The notes under the pieces: model-generated | What the model was told of the DNA's origin: nothing | The model's input: only the letters and a program-made list of their open reading frames with translations | Databases searched by the model: none | Made by a program: the position numbers and the translations under genes | In this document: in pieces, positions 7,248 to 12,938 of the stretch | Layout of the letters: each line of letters starts with the position of its first letter | Position numbering within the stretch: the first letter of the stretch is position 1 | Source: UMGS1781 sp045650705 | Lineage (GTDB): Bacteria > Bacillota > Clostridia > TANB77 > CAG-508 | Assembly (NCBI GenBank): GCA_045650705.1 | Contig: JAZRRK010000052.1 | Location: forward strand, 1 to 12,938 | Reading direction: 5' to 3' | Length of the DNA: 12,938 bases

Positions 7248-7934
7248 TTATTTAAGTGCTACCACAACTCTTCTGTGTGGTTCATCTCCTTTGCTAAATG
7301 TTTTTACTTTTTCATTATCTTGTAATTTTGTATGAATTATCTTTCTTTCATAAGCTGTCATAGGCTCTAGTGTAATAGATTTTCGTGTTTTTATCACTGT
7401 TTTAGAAATTTTTTCTGCTAATTCTTCTAAAGTTTTTTCTCTTTTTGTTCTATAATTTCCAATATCAAGTACAACTCTTATCTTTGCAGAAGAATTTTTA
7501 TTTGCAACTGCTGTAGCTAATGTTTGTAAAGCATTTATCGTTGCTCCTCTATAGCCTATTAAATGATTAATATTTTCACCTTCCAAATTTACGCAAATAT
7601 TGAAATCTTCTATTTTTACAATACATTTTGTATCTGGTTCTAGAATACCTTTAAAAAATTCTTTTATTTTTTCTGATACTTTTTCAATTTCTTCCATATT
7701 CTTGTTTATGTTTTTTCGTTCTTTATGAGTATATTCTTTTTCTGTTTCTATATTATCTTTTACAGTCATTTCAATCTTAACTACTCTTGGTGCTAAAATA
7801 CTATAAAAGCTTCTTTTCTTTTCTTCTTCAACAGTTTTTATATCTACCATATTTTTAGATACATTTAACTCTTTTAAGCCTTTTTCTATAGCTTCCGCTG
7901 TTGTTTTTCCTTCTACAATTATACTTTTAGCCAT
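7248..7934 (-). CDS. jag: Jag / KhpB RNA-binding protein (SpoIIIJ-associated)
   Basis: Cytoplasmic RNA-binding protein of the Jag (KhpB) family, almost always found beside yidC in Firmicutes and linked in other species to cell division, elongation and RNA chaperoning with KhpA. The 228-residue product shows an N-terminal Jag domain (about 1-52), a linker rich in K and E, a KH domain with the GxxG-type loop GYRG (127-130), and a C-terminal R3H domain with Arg197 and His201 in ERKIIH. Length and order are normal. The ribosome binding site is poor: AAAGGA lies about 12 nt from the ATG and nothing closer fits, unlike most neighbours. The 61-bp gap from yidC contains no promoter I would defend. 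Confidence 0.95.
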   Translation of the reverse strand: MAKSIIVEGKTTAEAIEKGLKELNVSKNMVDIKTVEEEKKRSFYSILAPRVVKIEMTVKDNIETEKEYTHKERKNINKNMEEIEKVSEKIKEFFKGILEPDTKCIVKIEDFNICVNLEGENINHLIGYRGATINALQTLATAVANKNSSAKIRVVLDIGNYRTKREKTLEELAEKISKTVIKTRKSITLEPMTAYERKIIHTKLQDNEKVKTFSKGDEPHRRVVVALK

Positions 7935-7995
7935 TTTTATTCACATTCCTTTCATAAGGTATAAGCTAATTTGAAAATTTTTTTATTCTCACTAA

Positions 7996-8874
7996 TTAGT
8001 TTTCCTCTTTAGAAAATATCTTATTTAAAATCAATCTCTCTATAATCATAATTATATTATTTACTAGCCAATACAAAGCTAAACCTAAAGGTGCTACTAA
8101 AGATATAGAAACTGACAATATAGGCATCATCCAAGCCATAGTTTTATTCATTTGAGCAGTCATTTCAGCCTGATCCATTTCTTTTACATCTTCTTTATTT
8201 GCTAACTTATTATTTTCCTCTTTGTTTTTATCTTCAACCTTTTTATTAGTATTATTTGATGTAATTTTAATTGATATAAATGAAGATAAAACATATAAAA
8301 CTGGTATAATATATACTGTTATATCATTAAAATTTTCTTGTGGAACTTTACTTAAATCTAATCCTAGAAAATCCATGTTTATATACATTTCATTATCAGT
8401 TAATTGTTTTTCTTTTAAATATTTAACAATACTCATTTCTGGATATTGAACACTTACGCTGTTTTCGCCTTTTTCTGTTTTTATTGTTTCTATTTGTTTA
8501 TTTATAACATTTTTATCAATTTTTGTCATATAAGTCATTGGGCTTTTTACTAAAATAAACATTGAAATAATTAAAATCATTTGAATTATAACACTAAGAC
8601 AACCACTAAAAGGATTTATTTGTTCTCTTTTATATAATTCCATCATTTCTTGATTTAATCTTTCTGGATTTCCTTTATGTTTTATTTGTAATATTTGTAT
8701 TTCTTTTTGTATTTTTTCATTTTTCTTTAAAGTTTTTTGTTGTTTTATTGATAATGGCAACATTATAATTTTAACTAAAACAGAAAAAATTATTATAGCA
8801 AAGCCATAATTTCTAACTAACATATATATCCAATTTAAAACATATCCAAATATATCTGCAAAAAAATTAAACAT
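7996..8874 (-). CDS. yidC: Membrane protein insertase YidC/Oxa1/SpoIIIJ
   Basis: Polytopic insertase that helps proteins into the cytoplasmic membrane alone or with SecYEG. The 292-residue protein has hydrophobic segments at about 20-41, 89-109, 185-204 and a C-terminal pair within 248-283. The charged cytoplasmic hairpin (about 42-88) after the first segment contains GNPERLNQEMMELYKREQ, and the FLGLDLS segment typical of the family is at 169-175. The groove position that carries an Arg in SpoIIIJ appears to be Lys35 (VLVKIIMLPL). There is no lipoprotein signal with a lipobox cysteine, unlike Bacillus SpoIIIJ. A K/E/N-rich cytoplasmic loop lies at about 206-240. AGGAGG is 4 nt from the ATG. 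yidD ends 8 bp upstream and jag follows. Confidence 0.95.
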   Translation of the reverse strand: MFNFFADIFGYVLNWIYMLVRNYGFAIIIFSVLVKIIMLPLSIKQQKTLKKNEKIQKEIQILQIKHKGNPERLNQEMMELYKREQINPFSGCLSVIIQMILIISMFILVKSPMTYMTKIDKNVINKQIETIKTEKGENSVSVQYPEMSIVKYLKEKQLTDNEMYINMDFLGLDLSKVPQENFNDITVYIIPVLYVLSSFISIKITSNNTNKKVEDKNKEENNKLANKEDVKEMDQAEMTAQMNKTMAWMMPILSVSISLVAPLGLALYWLVNNIIMIIERLILNKIFSKEEN

Positions 8875-8882
8875 TTTTCCTC

Positions 8883-9101
8883 CTATTCTACAGGATCATA
8901 TCCTCCCTTTGAAAAAGGATTACATTTAAAAAATCTTTTTATACTTAAAAAAATTCCTTTAAATAATCCATGTTTTAAGATTGCCAGTTTCGCATATTCT
9001 GAACAAGTTGGATAGTATTTACAATGAACCCCAAAATGTGAAAATATTGGGGATATGAATTTTTTATAAAATTTTAAAAAAAGTAAAATGATTTTTTTCA
9101 T
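8883..9101 (-). CDS. yidD: Membrane protein insertion efficiency factor YidD
   Basis: Small amphipathic protein that associates with the inner face of the membrane and aids YidC-dependent insertion. The 72-residue product matches the family throughout: a hydrophobic/basic N-terminal helix, then CKYYPTCSEY with Cys27 and Cys33, and RFFKCNPFSKGGYDPV with Cys60. All three conserved cysteines are present. AGGAG lies 4 nt before the ATG, within the 7-bp gap after the rnpA stop codon, and yidC begins 8 bp after its stop. Because YidD acts with YidC, this tight packing fits a single translational block. Confidence 0.96.
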   Translation of the reverse strand: MKKIILLFLKFYKKFISPIFSHFGVHCKYYPTCSEYAKLAILKHGLFKGIFLSIKRFFKCNPFSKGGYDPVE

Positions 9102-9108
9102 AAAACTC

Positions 9109-9447
9109 CTATAATATTTTTGCTTTTATAAAAATTTTCTCACATTCTTCTTTTATATTATAAAAATTAAAATTTTCAAAAATAGCTTGTTTTTTCCACA
9201 ATATAACAATACTATTTCCTACTTTTAAATTTTCCTCTAGCATCCTATAGCTTTCTCTTATAAGTCTTTTAATTTTATTTCTTTTTACGCTATTCCCTGC
9301 TTTTTTACTAATAGCTATTCCTAACATATTTTTCTTACTATTATTTTTTTTTATAAAAATATTAAACATTTCTCCTTTATAGCAAAAACCTTTTGTTAGA
9401 ACTACTCTGAATTCATAATTTTTTTTTAACATTACTGTTTTTTTCAA
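9109..9447 (-). CDS. rnpA: Ribonuclease P protein component
   Basis: Basic protein subunit of RNase P, which together with the RNase P RNA removes 5' leaders from precursor tRNAs. The product shows the RNR-type motif RNKIKRLIRESYR (from residue 56 in this numbering), the LGIAISKKAGNSVKRN strand-helix segment and a normal length of 112 residues. The start is uncertain. I prefer the TTG at 9445-9447 because the resulting MKKTVMLKKNYEFR matches the usual clostridial N-terminus. A GTG at 9454-9456 (three residues longer) and an ATG at 9430-9432 (five shorter) are alternatives, and none has a good Shine-Dalgarno sequence. The gap from the rpmH stop is 31 bp, and yidD follows after 7 bp. Confidence 0.93.
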   Translation of the reverse strand: MKKTVMLKKNYEFRVVLTKGFCYKGEMFNIFIKKNNSKKNMLGIAISKKAGNSVKRNKIKRLIRESYRMLEENLKVGNSIVILWKKQAIFENFNFYNIKEECEKIFIKAKIL

Positions 9448-9478
9448 TCTTATCACTCATTTTTTATTTAATATTATT

Positions 9479-9613
9479 TTATACAGTAAGTTTTTTTCTT
9501 CCTTTTGCTCTTCTTGCTTTTAAAACATTTCTTCCACTTCTTGTTTTCATTCTTTCTCTAAATCCATGAACTTTCTTTTCTTGTCTGTTTTTTGGTTGAT
9601 ATGTCATTTTCAT
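9479..9613 (-). CDS. rpmH: 50S ribosomal protein L34
   Basis: Small basic protein of the large ribosomal subunit. The 44-residue product is almost entirely diagnostic: TYQPKNRQEKKVHGFRERM, then KTRSGRNVLKARRAKGRKKL. I chose the ATG at 9611-9613 because it gives the universal L34 length and AGGAGG lies at 9625-9630, 11 nt upstream. A longer open frame to 9694 runs across the promoter and is not coding. It is the first gene of the long minus-strand cluster and sits back to back with dnaA, the classical arrangement at Gram-positive origins. Confidence 0.98.
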   Translation of the reverse strand: MKMTYQPKNRQEKKVHGFRERMKTRSGRNVLKARRAKGRKKLTV

Positions 9614-9652
9614 AGTAATATATCCCTCCTCTAATAAATCATAAGTGTTAAA

Positions 9653-9682
9653 ATTATATATTAAAACTATGCCAATTGTCAA
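9653..9682 (-). promoter_or_regulatory. Strong sigma-A promoter of rpmH and the downstream cluster
   Basis: On the minus strand, a perfect -35 TTGACA (9677-9682), an 18-bp spacer and a perfect -10 TATAAT (9653-9658). Predicted start is near 9646, giving a leader of about 33 nt with AGGAGG. It is the best promoter match in the window and probably drives rpmH through rsmG. Confidence 0.88.
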
Positions 9683-9730
9683 GTATATAAGCAAATTTTT
9701 TAAATAATAAAAGATTTTTTTTATTTATTA

Positions 9731-9759
9731 TTGATTAATTTTTTGTTTTTTGATATTAT
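9731..9759 (+). promoter_or_regulatory. Probable dnaA promoter
   Basis: TTGATT (9731-9736, 4 of 6), a 17-bp T-rich spacer and TATTAT (9754-9759, 5 of 6). Predicted start is near 9766, leaving a leader of about 68 nt. A terminator-like hairpin and the dnaA ribosome binding site lie in that leader. I see no DnaA box with fewer than two mismatches in the rpmH-dnaA gap. Confidence 0.6.
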
Positions 9760-9772
9760 ATTTGTGTAAATT

Positions 9773-9801
9773 AGGTATTTATGAATTTAATACCTTTTTT
9801 T
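9773..9801 (+). terminator. Terminator-like hairpin in the dnaA leader
   Basis: AGGTATT (9773-9779) and AATACCT (9789-9795) pair perfectly around a 9-nt loop and run directly into seven T residues (9795-9801) on the plus strand. The minus strand has no matching U-tract. Nothing on the plus strand upstream within the window needs terminating, so it is either an attenuator of dnaA transcription or a chance A/T-rich hairpin. Confidence 0.6.
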
Positions 9802-9833
9802 CTTAGTAAATTATACTGGAGGTTTATATACCT

Positions 9834-11165
9834 ATGGAAAGCACTTTGAATGACATATTAAACGAAGCAAAAAATTTACTAAAAGGCGAACTTTCTGAAC
9901 TTTCTTATAAAACATGGCTTCTACCTCTTGAAATAAAGGATATTGATAACAATAATGTAATACTAATATCAGATGATCCTTTTAAAAAAGAGTCTGTAGA
10001 ATCTAGATTTAAAGATTTACTAGAAAATGCTTTTAGTATAATACTTCAAAAAAAATGTACTATTTCTATAATTTTAAGTACTGAAAATGATACACAAGAT
10101 AAAACTTCAAATTTCTCAAATGTTAATTATTCTAAAACTTATTTGAATCCTAATTATTCCTTTGATACTTTTGTTGTTGGAGATAATAATAGATTTGCAC
10201 ACGCTGCAGCTTTAGCTGTTGCAGAATCACCTGCTACAGCTTATAATCCTCTATATATTTATGGTGGCGTTGGTTTAGGTAAAACTCATTTGATGCACGC
10301 TATTGGTAATGAAATATTGAGAAATCATAAAGATTTAAAAATTCTTTACGTAACTTCAGAAAACTTTACTAATGAATTTATTAATTCTTTAAAAGATAAT
10401 GGAATGGAAAAATTTCGCAATAAGTATAGAAATATTGACTTACTTTTAATAGATGACATTCAATTTATTGCTGGAAAAGATCGTCTTCAAGAAGAATTTT
10501 TCCATACTTTCAATACTTTAAGAGAAAATGGAAAACAAATTGTTCTTTCAAGTGACAAACCTCCAAGAGATATACCATTATTAGAAGATAGATTAAAATC
10601 ACGTTTCGAATGGGGTATACTTGCAGATATCGCTATGGCTGATTATGAAGTTCGTCTAGCAATACTTAGAAAAAAAGCTGATGAAAAACATGCAATTATT
10701 GATGATGATATTTTAAAGAATATTGCTGCAAAAATAGATTCAAATATTAGAGAATTAGAGGGAGTTTTTAATAAAATTGTTGCTCAAGCATCTTTAACTC
10801 ATACTCCTATAACTTTTGAAATGGCTGAAAAAGCTATAAATGATATTATTAGACAAAATTCTTCTGTAATATCAGTAGAATATATTCAAGATGTAATTTG
10901 TAACTACTTTGATATAAGTATGAAAGATTTAAAAAGCTCTCAAAGATCTAATAATATTACTTTTCCAAGACAAATTGGTATGTATCTTTGCAGAATTCTT
11001 ACAAATGAATCTTTTCCTAAGATTGGAGAATCTTTTGGAAAAAGAGATCATACAACTGTAATGCATGCATTTAAAAAAATAGAAAAAGATATAAAACAAG
11101 ATACTAATACAAAATTAATTGTGGAAAGTGTTAAAAAAATTGTGCTAAACAACAAACAAGCTTAA
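9834..11165 (+). CDS. dnaA: Chromosomal replication initiator protein DnaA
   Basis: ATP-dependent initiator that binds DnaA boxes at oriC and opens the duplex. The 443-residue protein has domain I (about 1-80, with the conserved YKTWL), a short poorly conserved domain II (about 85-108), and the AAA+ domain III with Walker A GGVGLGKTH (144-152) and Walker B LLLIDD (203-208), followed by RLKSRF (253-258). The C-terminal DNA-binding domain IV carries the signature GKRDHTTVMHAFKKI (402-416). The start ATG has GGAGG 11 nt upstream. A small AGGT/ACCT stem (9820-9833) could shorten that distance. The gene diverges from rpmH, and oriC follows its stop codon. Its coding strand is visibly more pyrimidine-rich than dnaN. 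Confidence 0.98.
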   Translation: MESTLNDILNEAKNLLKGELSELSYKTWLLPLEIKDIDNNNVILISDDPFKKESVESRFKDLLENAFSIILQKKCTISIILSTENDTQDKTSNFSNVNYSKTYLNPNYSFDTFVVGDNNRFAHAAALAVAESPATAYNPLYIYGGVGLGKTHLMHAIGNEILRNHKDLKILYVTSENFTNEFINSLKDNGMEKFRNKYRNIDLLLIDDIQFIAGKDRLQEEFFHTFNTLRENGKQIVLSSDKPPRDIPLLEDRLKSRFEWGILADIAMADYEVRLAILRKKADEKHAIIDDDILKNIAAKIDSNIRELEGVFNKIVAQASLTHTPITFEMAEKAINDIIRQNSSVISVEYIQDVICNYFDISMKDLKSSQRSNNITFPRQIGMYLCRILTNESFPKIGESFGKRDHTTVMHAFKKIEKDIKQDTNTKLIVESVKKIVLNNKQA

Positions 11166-11261
11166 AATAAATAAAAAATATAGTTTTTACAATTAATTGT
11201 TTGTTAAACAAAAATTTGTATATAAAAATTTCAACCTTTACTTACGGAAAGAAAGGAAAGG

Positions 11262-11428
11262 TTATCCATAGGTCATTGTGAATAACTTGTGGAAAAAGTG
11301 TTGATAACAGGATAATTCACAAAAATATTTTATGATTGTTAATAAATATTAAAATTATCCACAGTAATATCCACAACAAATTTTCTTAGGGAAATAAGTT
11401 GTACACATATTTTTCCACATTATCCACA
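11262..11428. promoter_or_regulatory. DnaA-box cluster
   Basis: Exact matches to TTATNCACA are at 11277-11285 (minus), 11355-11363 (plus) and 11420-11428 (plus). One-mismatch sites are at 11262-11270 TTATCCATA (plus), 11288-11296 TTTTCCACA (minus), 11299-11307 TTATCAACA (minus), 11313-11321 TAATTCACA (plus), 11367-11375 ATATCCACA (plus), 11399-11407 TTGTACACA (plus) and 11411-11419 TTTTCCACA (plus). The left part mixes orientations, while the five boxes nearest dnaN all point toward the unwinding region, and the last two abut without a gap. Confidence 0.9.
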
Positions 11429-11475
11429 GCACCTACTAATACTATTACTAATTATATTTATATTATATATAATCA
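11429..11475 (+). promoter_or_regulatory. DnaA-trio run and DNA unwinding element
   Basis: Directly after the last DnaA box comes GCACC, then triplets read as CTA CTA ATA CTA TTA CTA (11433-11450). Their complement is the 3'-GAT-type DnaA-trio that guides DnaA onto single-stranded DNA in the basal unwinding system described for Bacillus subtilis. From 11451 to 11473 the sequence is only A and T. Box, GC step, trios and A/T tract are in the canonical order and spacing, so unwinding probably begins here. Confidence 0.85.
11445..11473 (+). promoter_or_regulatory. Candidate dnaN promoter inside the unwinding element
   Basis: A perfect -10 TATAAT (11468-11473) lies 17 bp after TTACTA (11445-11450), which matches only 3 of 6 -35 positions. 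The predicted start near 11480 would give a leader of about 26 nt. A/T-only DNA makes chance -10 matches likely, so this is tentative. Confidence 0.35.
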
Positions 11476-11505
11476 AGAAAGCTTACAAAAAAAGAAGGGA
11501 TTAAA

Positions 11506-12627
11506 ATGAAAATTATTTGTGAAAGAGAAAAATTATTAAAAGCTATTAACGCTGTAGTAAGAGGTGTACCTACTAGAACTACAATGCCTATATTAGAAGG
11601 TATTTATCTACAAACTAATAATAATGAATTAAAATTAACAACATATGATTTAGAATTAGGAATTGAATATGTAATAGAATCTACAATAGAAGAAGAAGGA
11701 AATACTGTAGTTAATGCTACAATGTTTAGTGAAATAATAAGAAGATTACCAGATTCAGAAATAAAATTAACAGTTAATGAAAATAAATTACTAGTTATTG
11801 AATGTGAAGGATCTTTATATAAACTATCAACAATGAATCCAGAAGAATTTCCAGAATTACCAAAAATAGATGTAGAAAAATCTATAGAAACAGAACAAAT
11901 AATATTAAGAAATATGATAAAAAAGACAATATTTGCAGTAAGTAATGAGGAAAATAGACCTATTTTTACAGGCTGCTTATTTGAAACAAAAAATGATAAA
12001 TTAAATATAGTAGCAATTGATGGATTTAGAATGGGTTGGGTAAGTAAATCATTACAAAATAAAACAGAAGATTTTAAAGCAGTAATTCCAGGAAAAACAT
12101 TAAATGAAGTTAATAAAATATTAACTGATTCTTTTGATAATATAAGAATAGGTATTGCTAAAAATCAAGGTATTTTTGAAATGGAAAATTGTAAAATTGT
12201 TACTAGATTATTAGATGGAGAATTTTTAAATTATGAAAGCGTTATTCCTAATAATTGGGAAACAAAAATAAAAGTAAATAAAAATTTATTACAAGGATGT
12301 TTAGAAAGGGTAAGTTTAATATCTTCTTCAAGTATAGAAAAAGAAAAGAAATATCCTGTAAAAATAACAATAGATATTGGAAAAATAACTCTATCTTGTA
12401 CAAATCAAACAGGTGATGCAAAAGAAGAAATGTATTTAGAGACAGAAGGAAAAAATTTAGAAATAGGTGTAAATCCAAAGTACTTTTTAGATGCCTTAAA
12501 AGTAATTGAAGATGAAGAAATATTTATTGAATTTGGAAGTAATATATCACCATGTATTATAAAACCAATAGAAAAATTAGAAAATGAATATATATATATG
12601 ATTTTACCAGTAAGATTAAAAGAATAA
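11506..12627 (+). CDS. dnaN: DNA polymerase III beta subunit (sliding clamp)
   Basis: Ring-forming clamp that tethers the replicative polymerase and other DNA enzymes to the template. The 373-residue protein has the family's length and three-domain layout. The N-terminus MKIICEREKLLKAINAV, the RTTMPILEGI segment, the NEENRPIFTGCLFE region near the second domain and the C-terminal YIYMILPVRL that closes the peptide-binding pocket are all recognisable. The ATG has AAGAAGGGA a few bases upstream. It follows oriC directly, and recF begins 18 bp after its stop, so the two are probably one transcript. The coding strand is strongly purine-rich with mostly A-ending codons, as expected for a leading-strand gene here. 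Confidence 0.97.
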   Translation: MKIICEREKLLKAINAVVRGVPTRTTMPILEGIYLQTNNNELKLTTYDLELGIEYVIESTIEEEGNTVVNATMFSEIIRRLPDSEIKLTVNENKLLVIECEGSLYKLSTMNPEEFPELPKIDVEKSIETEQIILRNMIKKTIFAVSNEENRPIFTGCLFETKNDKLNIVAIDGFRMGWVSKSLQNKTEDFKAVIPGKTLNEVNKILTDSFDNIRIGIAKNQGIFEMENCKIVTRLLDGEFLNYESVIPNNWETKIKVNKNLLQGCLERVSLISSSSIEKEKKYPVKITIDIGKITLSCTNQTGDAKEEMYLETEGKNLEIGVNPKYFLDALKVIEDEEIFIEFGSNISPCIIKPIEKLENEYIYMILPVRLKE

Positions 12628-12645
12628 TAAAATAAGGATAAAGAA

Positions 12646-12938
12646 ATGTATATAAAAGAAATAAAACTGGAAAATTTTAGAAATTATGATTTTCAAAAAA
12701 TAGAACTAAATAAAAAAACAAATATTATTTTTGGTGATAATGCACAGGGAAAGACAAATATTTTAGAGGCAATATTCATTAGTGGTTTAGGAAAATCATT
12801 TAGAACAAACAAAGATCAGGAATTGATAAAAGAAAATAAAAATTCAGCAAAAATCGAAATAAAATTTATAAAAAATAATAGGCAAGAAAAAATAAATTTA
12901 GAAATTAATAATAAAAAAATATTTTTTATTAATGATAT
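12646..12938 (+). CDS. recF: DNA replication/repair protein RecF (partial, N-terminus)
   Basis: RecF is an SMC-like ATPase that helps load RecA at single-strand gaps. Only the first 97 codons are present before the window ends. The translation starts MYIKEIKLENFRNY, the typical RecF opening, and carries the Walker A GDNAQGKTN (30-38) followed by ILEAIFISGLGKSFR, all characteristic of the family. AAGGA lies about 10 nt before the ATG. It is 18 bp downstream of dnaN in the same reading frame, with no room for the small S4-domain gene often present at this point. There is no stop or frameshift in the visible part, and it is cut only by the window edge. Confidence 0.95.
   Translation, partial: MYIKEIKLENFRNYDFQKIELNKKTNIIFGDNAQGKTNILEAIFISGLGKSFRTNKDQELIKENKNSAKIEIKFIKNNRQEKINLEINNKKIFFIND

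Larger units (their letters stand above)
11166..11505. other. Origin of replication, oriC (dnaA-dnaN intergenic region)
   Basis: A 340-bp gene-free stretch. From left to right it holds an A/T-rich spacer with a TTTGTT/AACAAA palindrome after the dnaA stop, a cluster of about ten DnaA boxes (11262-11428), a short GC-containing step, a run of DnaA-trio triplets, an A/T-only unwinding stretch, and the dnaN ribosome binding site. I found no DnaA box cluster upstream of dnaA, so the origin looks continuous rather than bipartite as in Bacillus subtilis. Confidence 0.92.

Noticed and set aside
9614..9694. N-terminal extension of rpmH to 71 residues
   Set aside because: The extension crosses the -10 box and the AGGAGG site, and L34 is 44 residues almost everywhere.
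9703..9732. AATAATAAA/TTTATTATT inverted repeat upstream of dnaA
   Set aside because: The 9-bp arms contain only A and T, which is expected by chance in this composition, and no other support exists.
11233..11263. AACCTTT/AAAGGTT stem as a dnaA terminator
   Set aside because: The loop is 17 nt and no U-tract follows. It overlaps the first DnaA box, and the dnaA transcript may simply run through oriC.

Overview
This window is the chromosomal replication origin region of a very AT-rich, low-G+C Gram-positive bacterium. A member of the Clostridia is most likely. The evidence is the gene order rpmH-rnpA-yidD-yidC-jag-mnmE-mnmG-rsmG-parA-parB running away from one side of dnaA with dnaN-recF on the other, strong AGGAGG-type ribosome binding sites, sigma-A-like promoters, serine tRNA genes with encoded CCA, and a standard genetic code. 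The species cannot be named from this sequence.

Layout, left to right. Positions 19-768 hold murI (glutamate racemase) on the minus strand. Upstream of it are two tandem serine tRNA genes (GCU and UGA anticodons, 868-1169) with a good promoter, a terminator and a 20-bp inverted repeat between them. Positions 1351-2980 hold parB and parA, the chromosome segregation pair, with their own promoter and terminators on both sides. Positions 3170-9613 hold a long minus-strand cluster that starts at a near-perfect promoter in front of rpmH. In transcription order it runs rpmH, rnpA, yidD, yidC, jag, mnmE, mnmG, rsmG, and it ends at a long hairpin terminator at 3069-3132. A second terminator-like hairpin sits inside it between jag and mnmE. 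dnaA (9834-11165, plus strand) diverges from rpmH. The 340-bp dnaA-dnaN gap holds the origin: about ten DnaA boxes, then a run of DnaA-trio triplets and an A/T-only stretch. dnaN and the start of recF follow on the plus strand, and recF is cut off by the window edge.

The genes cover initiation and the sliding clamp (dnaA, dnaN, recF), origin segregation (parA, parB), ribosome and RNase P parts (rpmH, rnpA), membrane protein insertion (yidC, yidD, jag), tRNA wobble-uridine modification (mnmE, mnmG), 16S rRNA methylation (rsmG), and cell wall D-glutamate (murI). Apart from dnaA, all genes are co-directional with forks leaving the dnaA-dnaN gap.

I do not see an undescribed multi-gene system; the gene content is highly conserved housekeeping. 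The points worth a second look are regulatory. They are a terminator-like hairpin in the dnaA leader, no clear DnaA boxes upstream of dnaA, split or half parS-like sequences beside rsmG with no intact parS in the window, a terminator inside the rpmH-rsmG cluster, a heptamer-based inverted repeat between the tRNA genes, and direct dnaN-recF adjacency without the small S4-domain gene often found between them.
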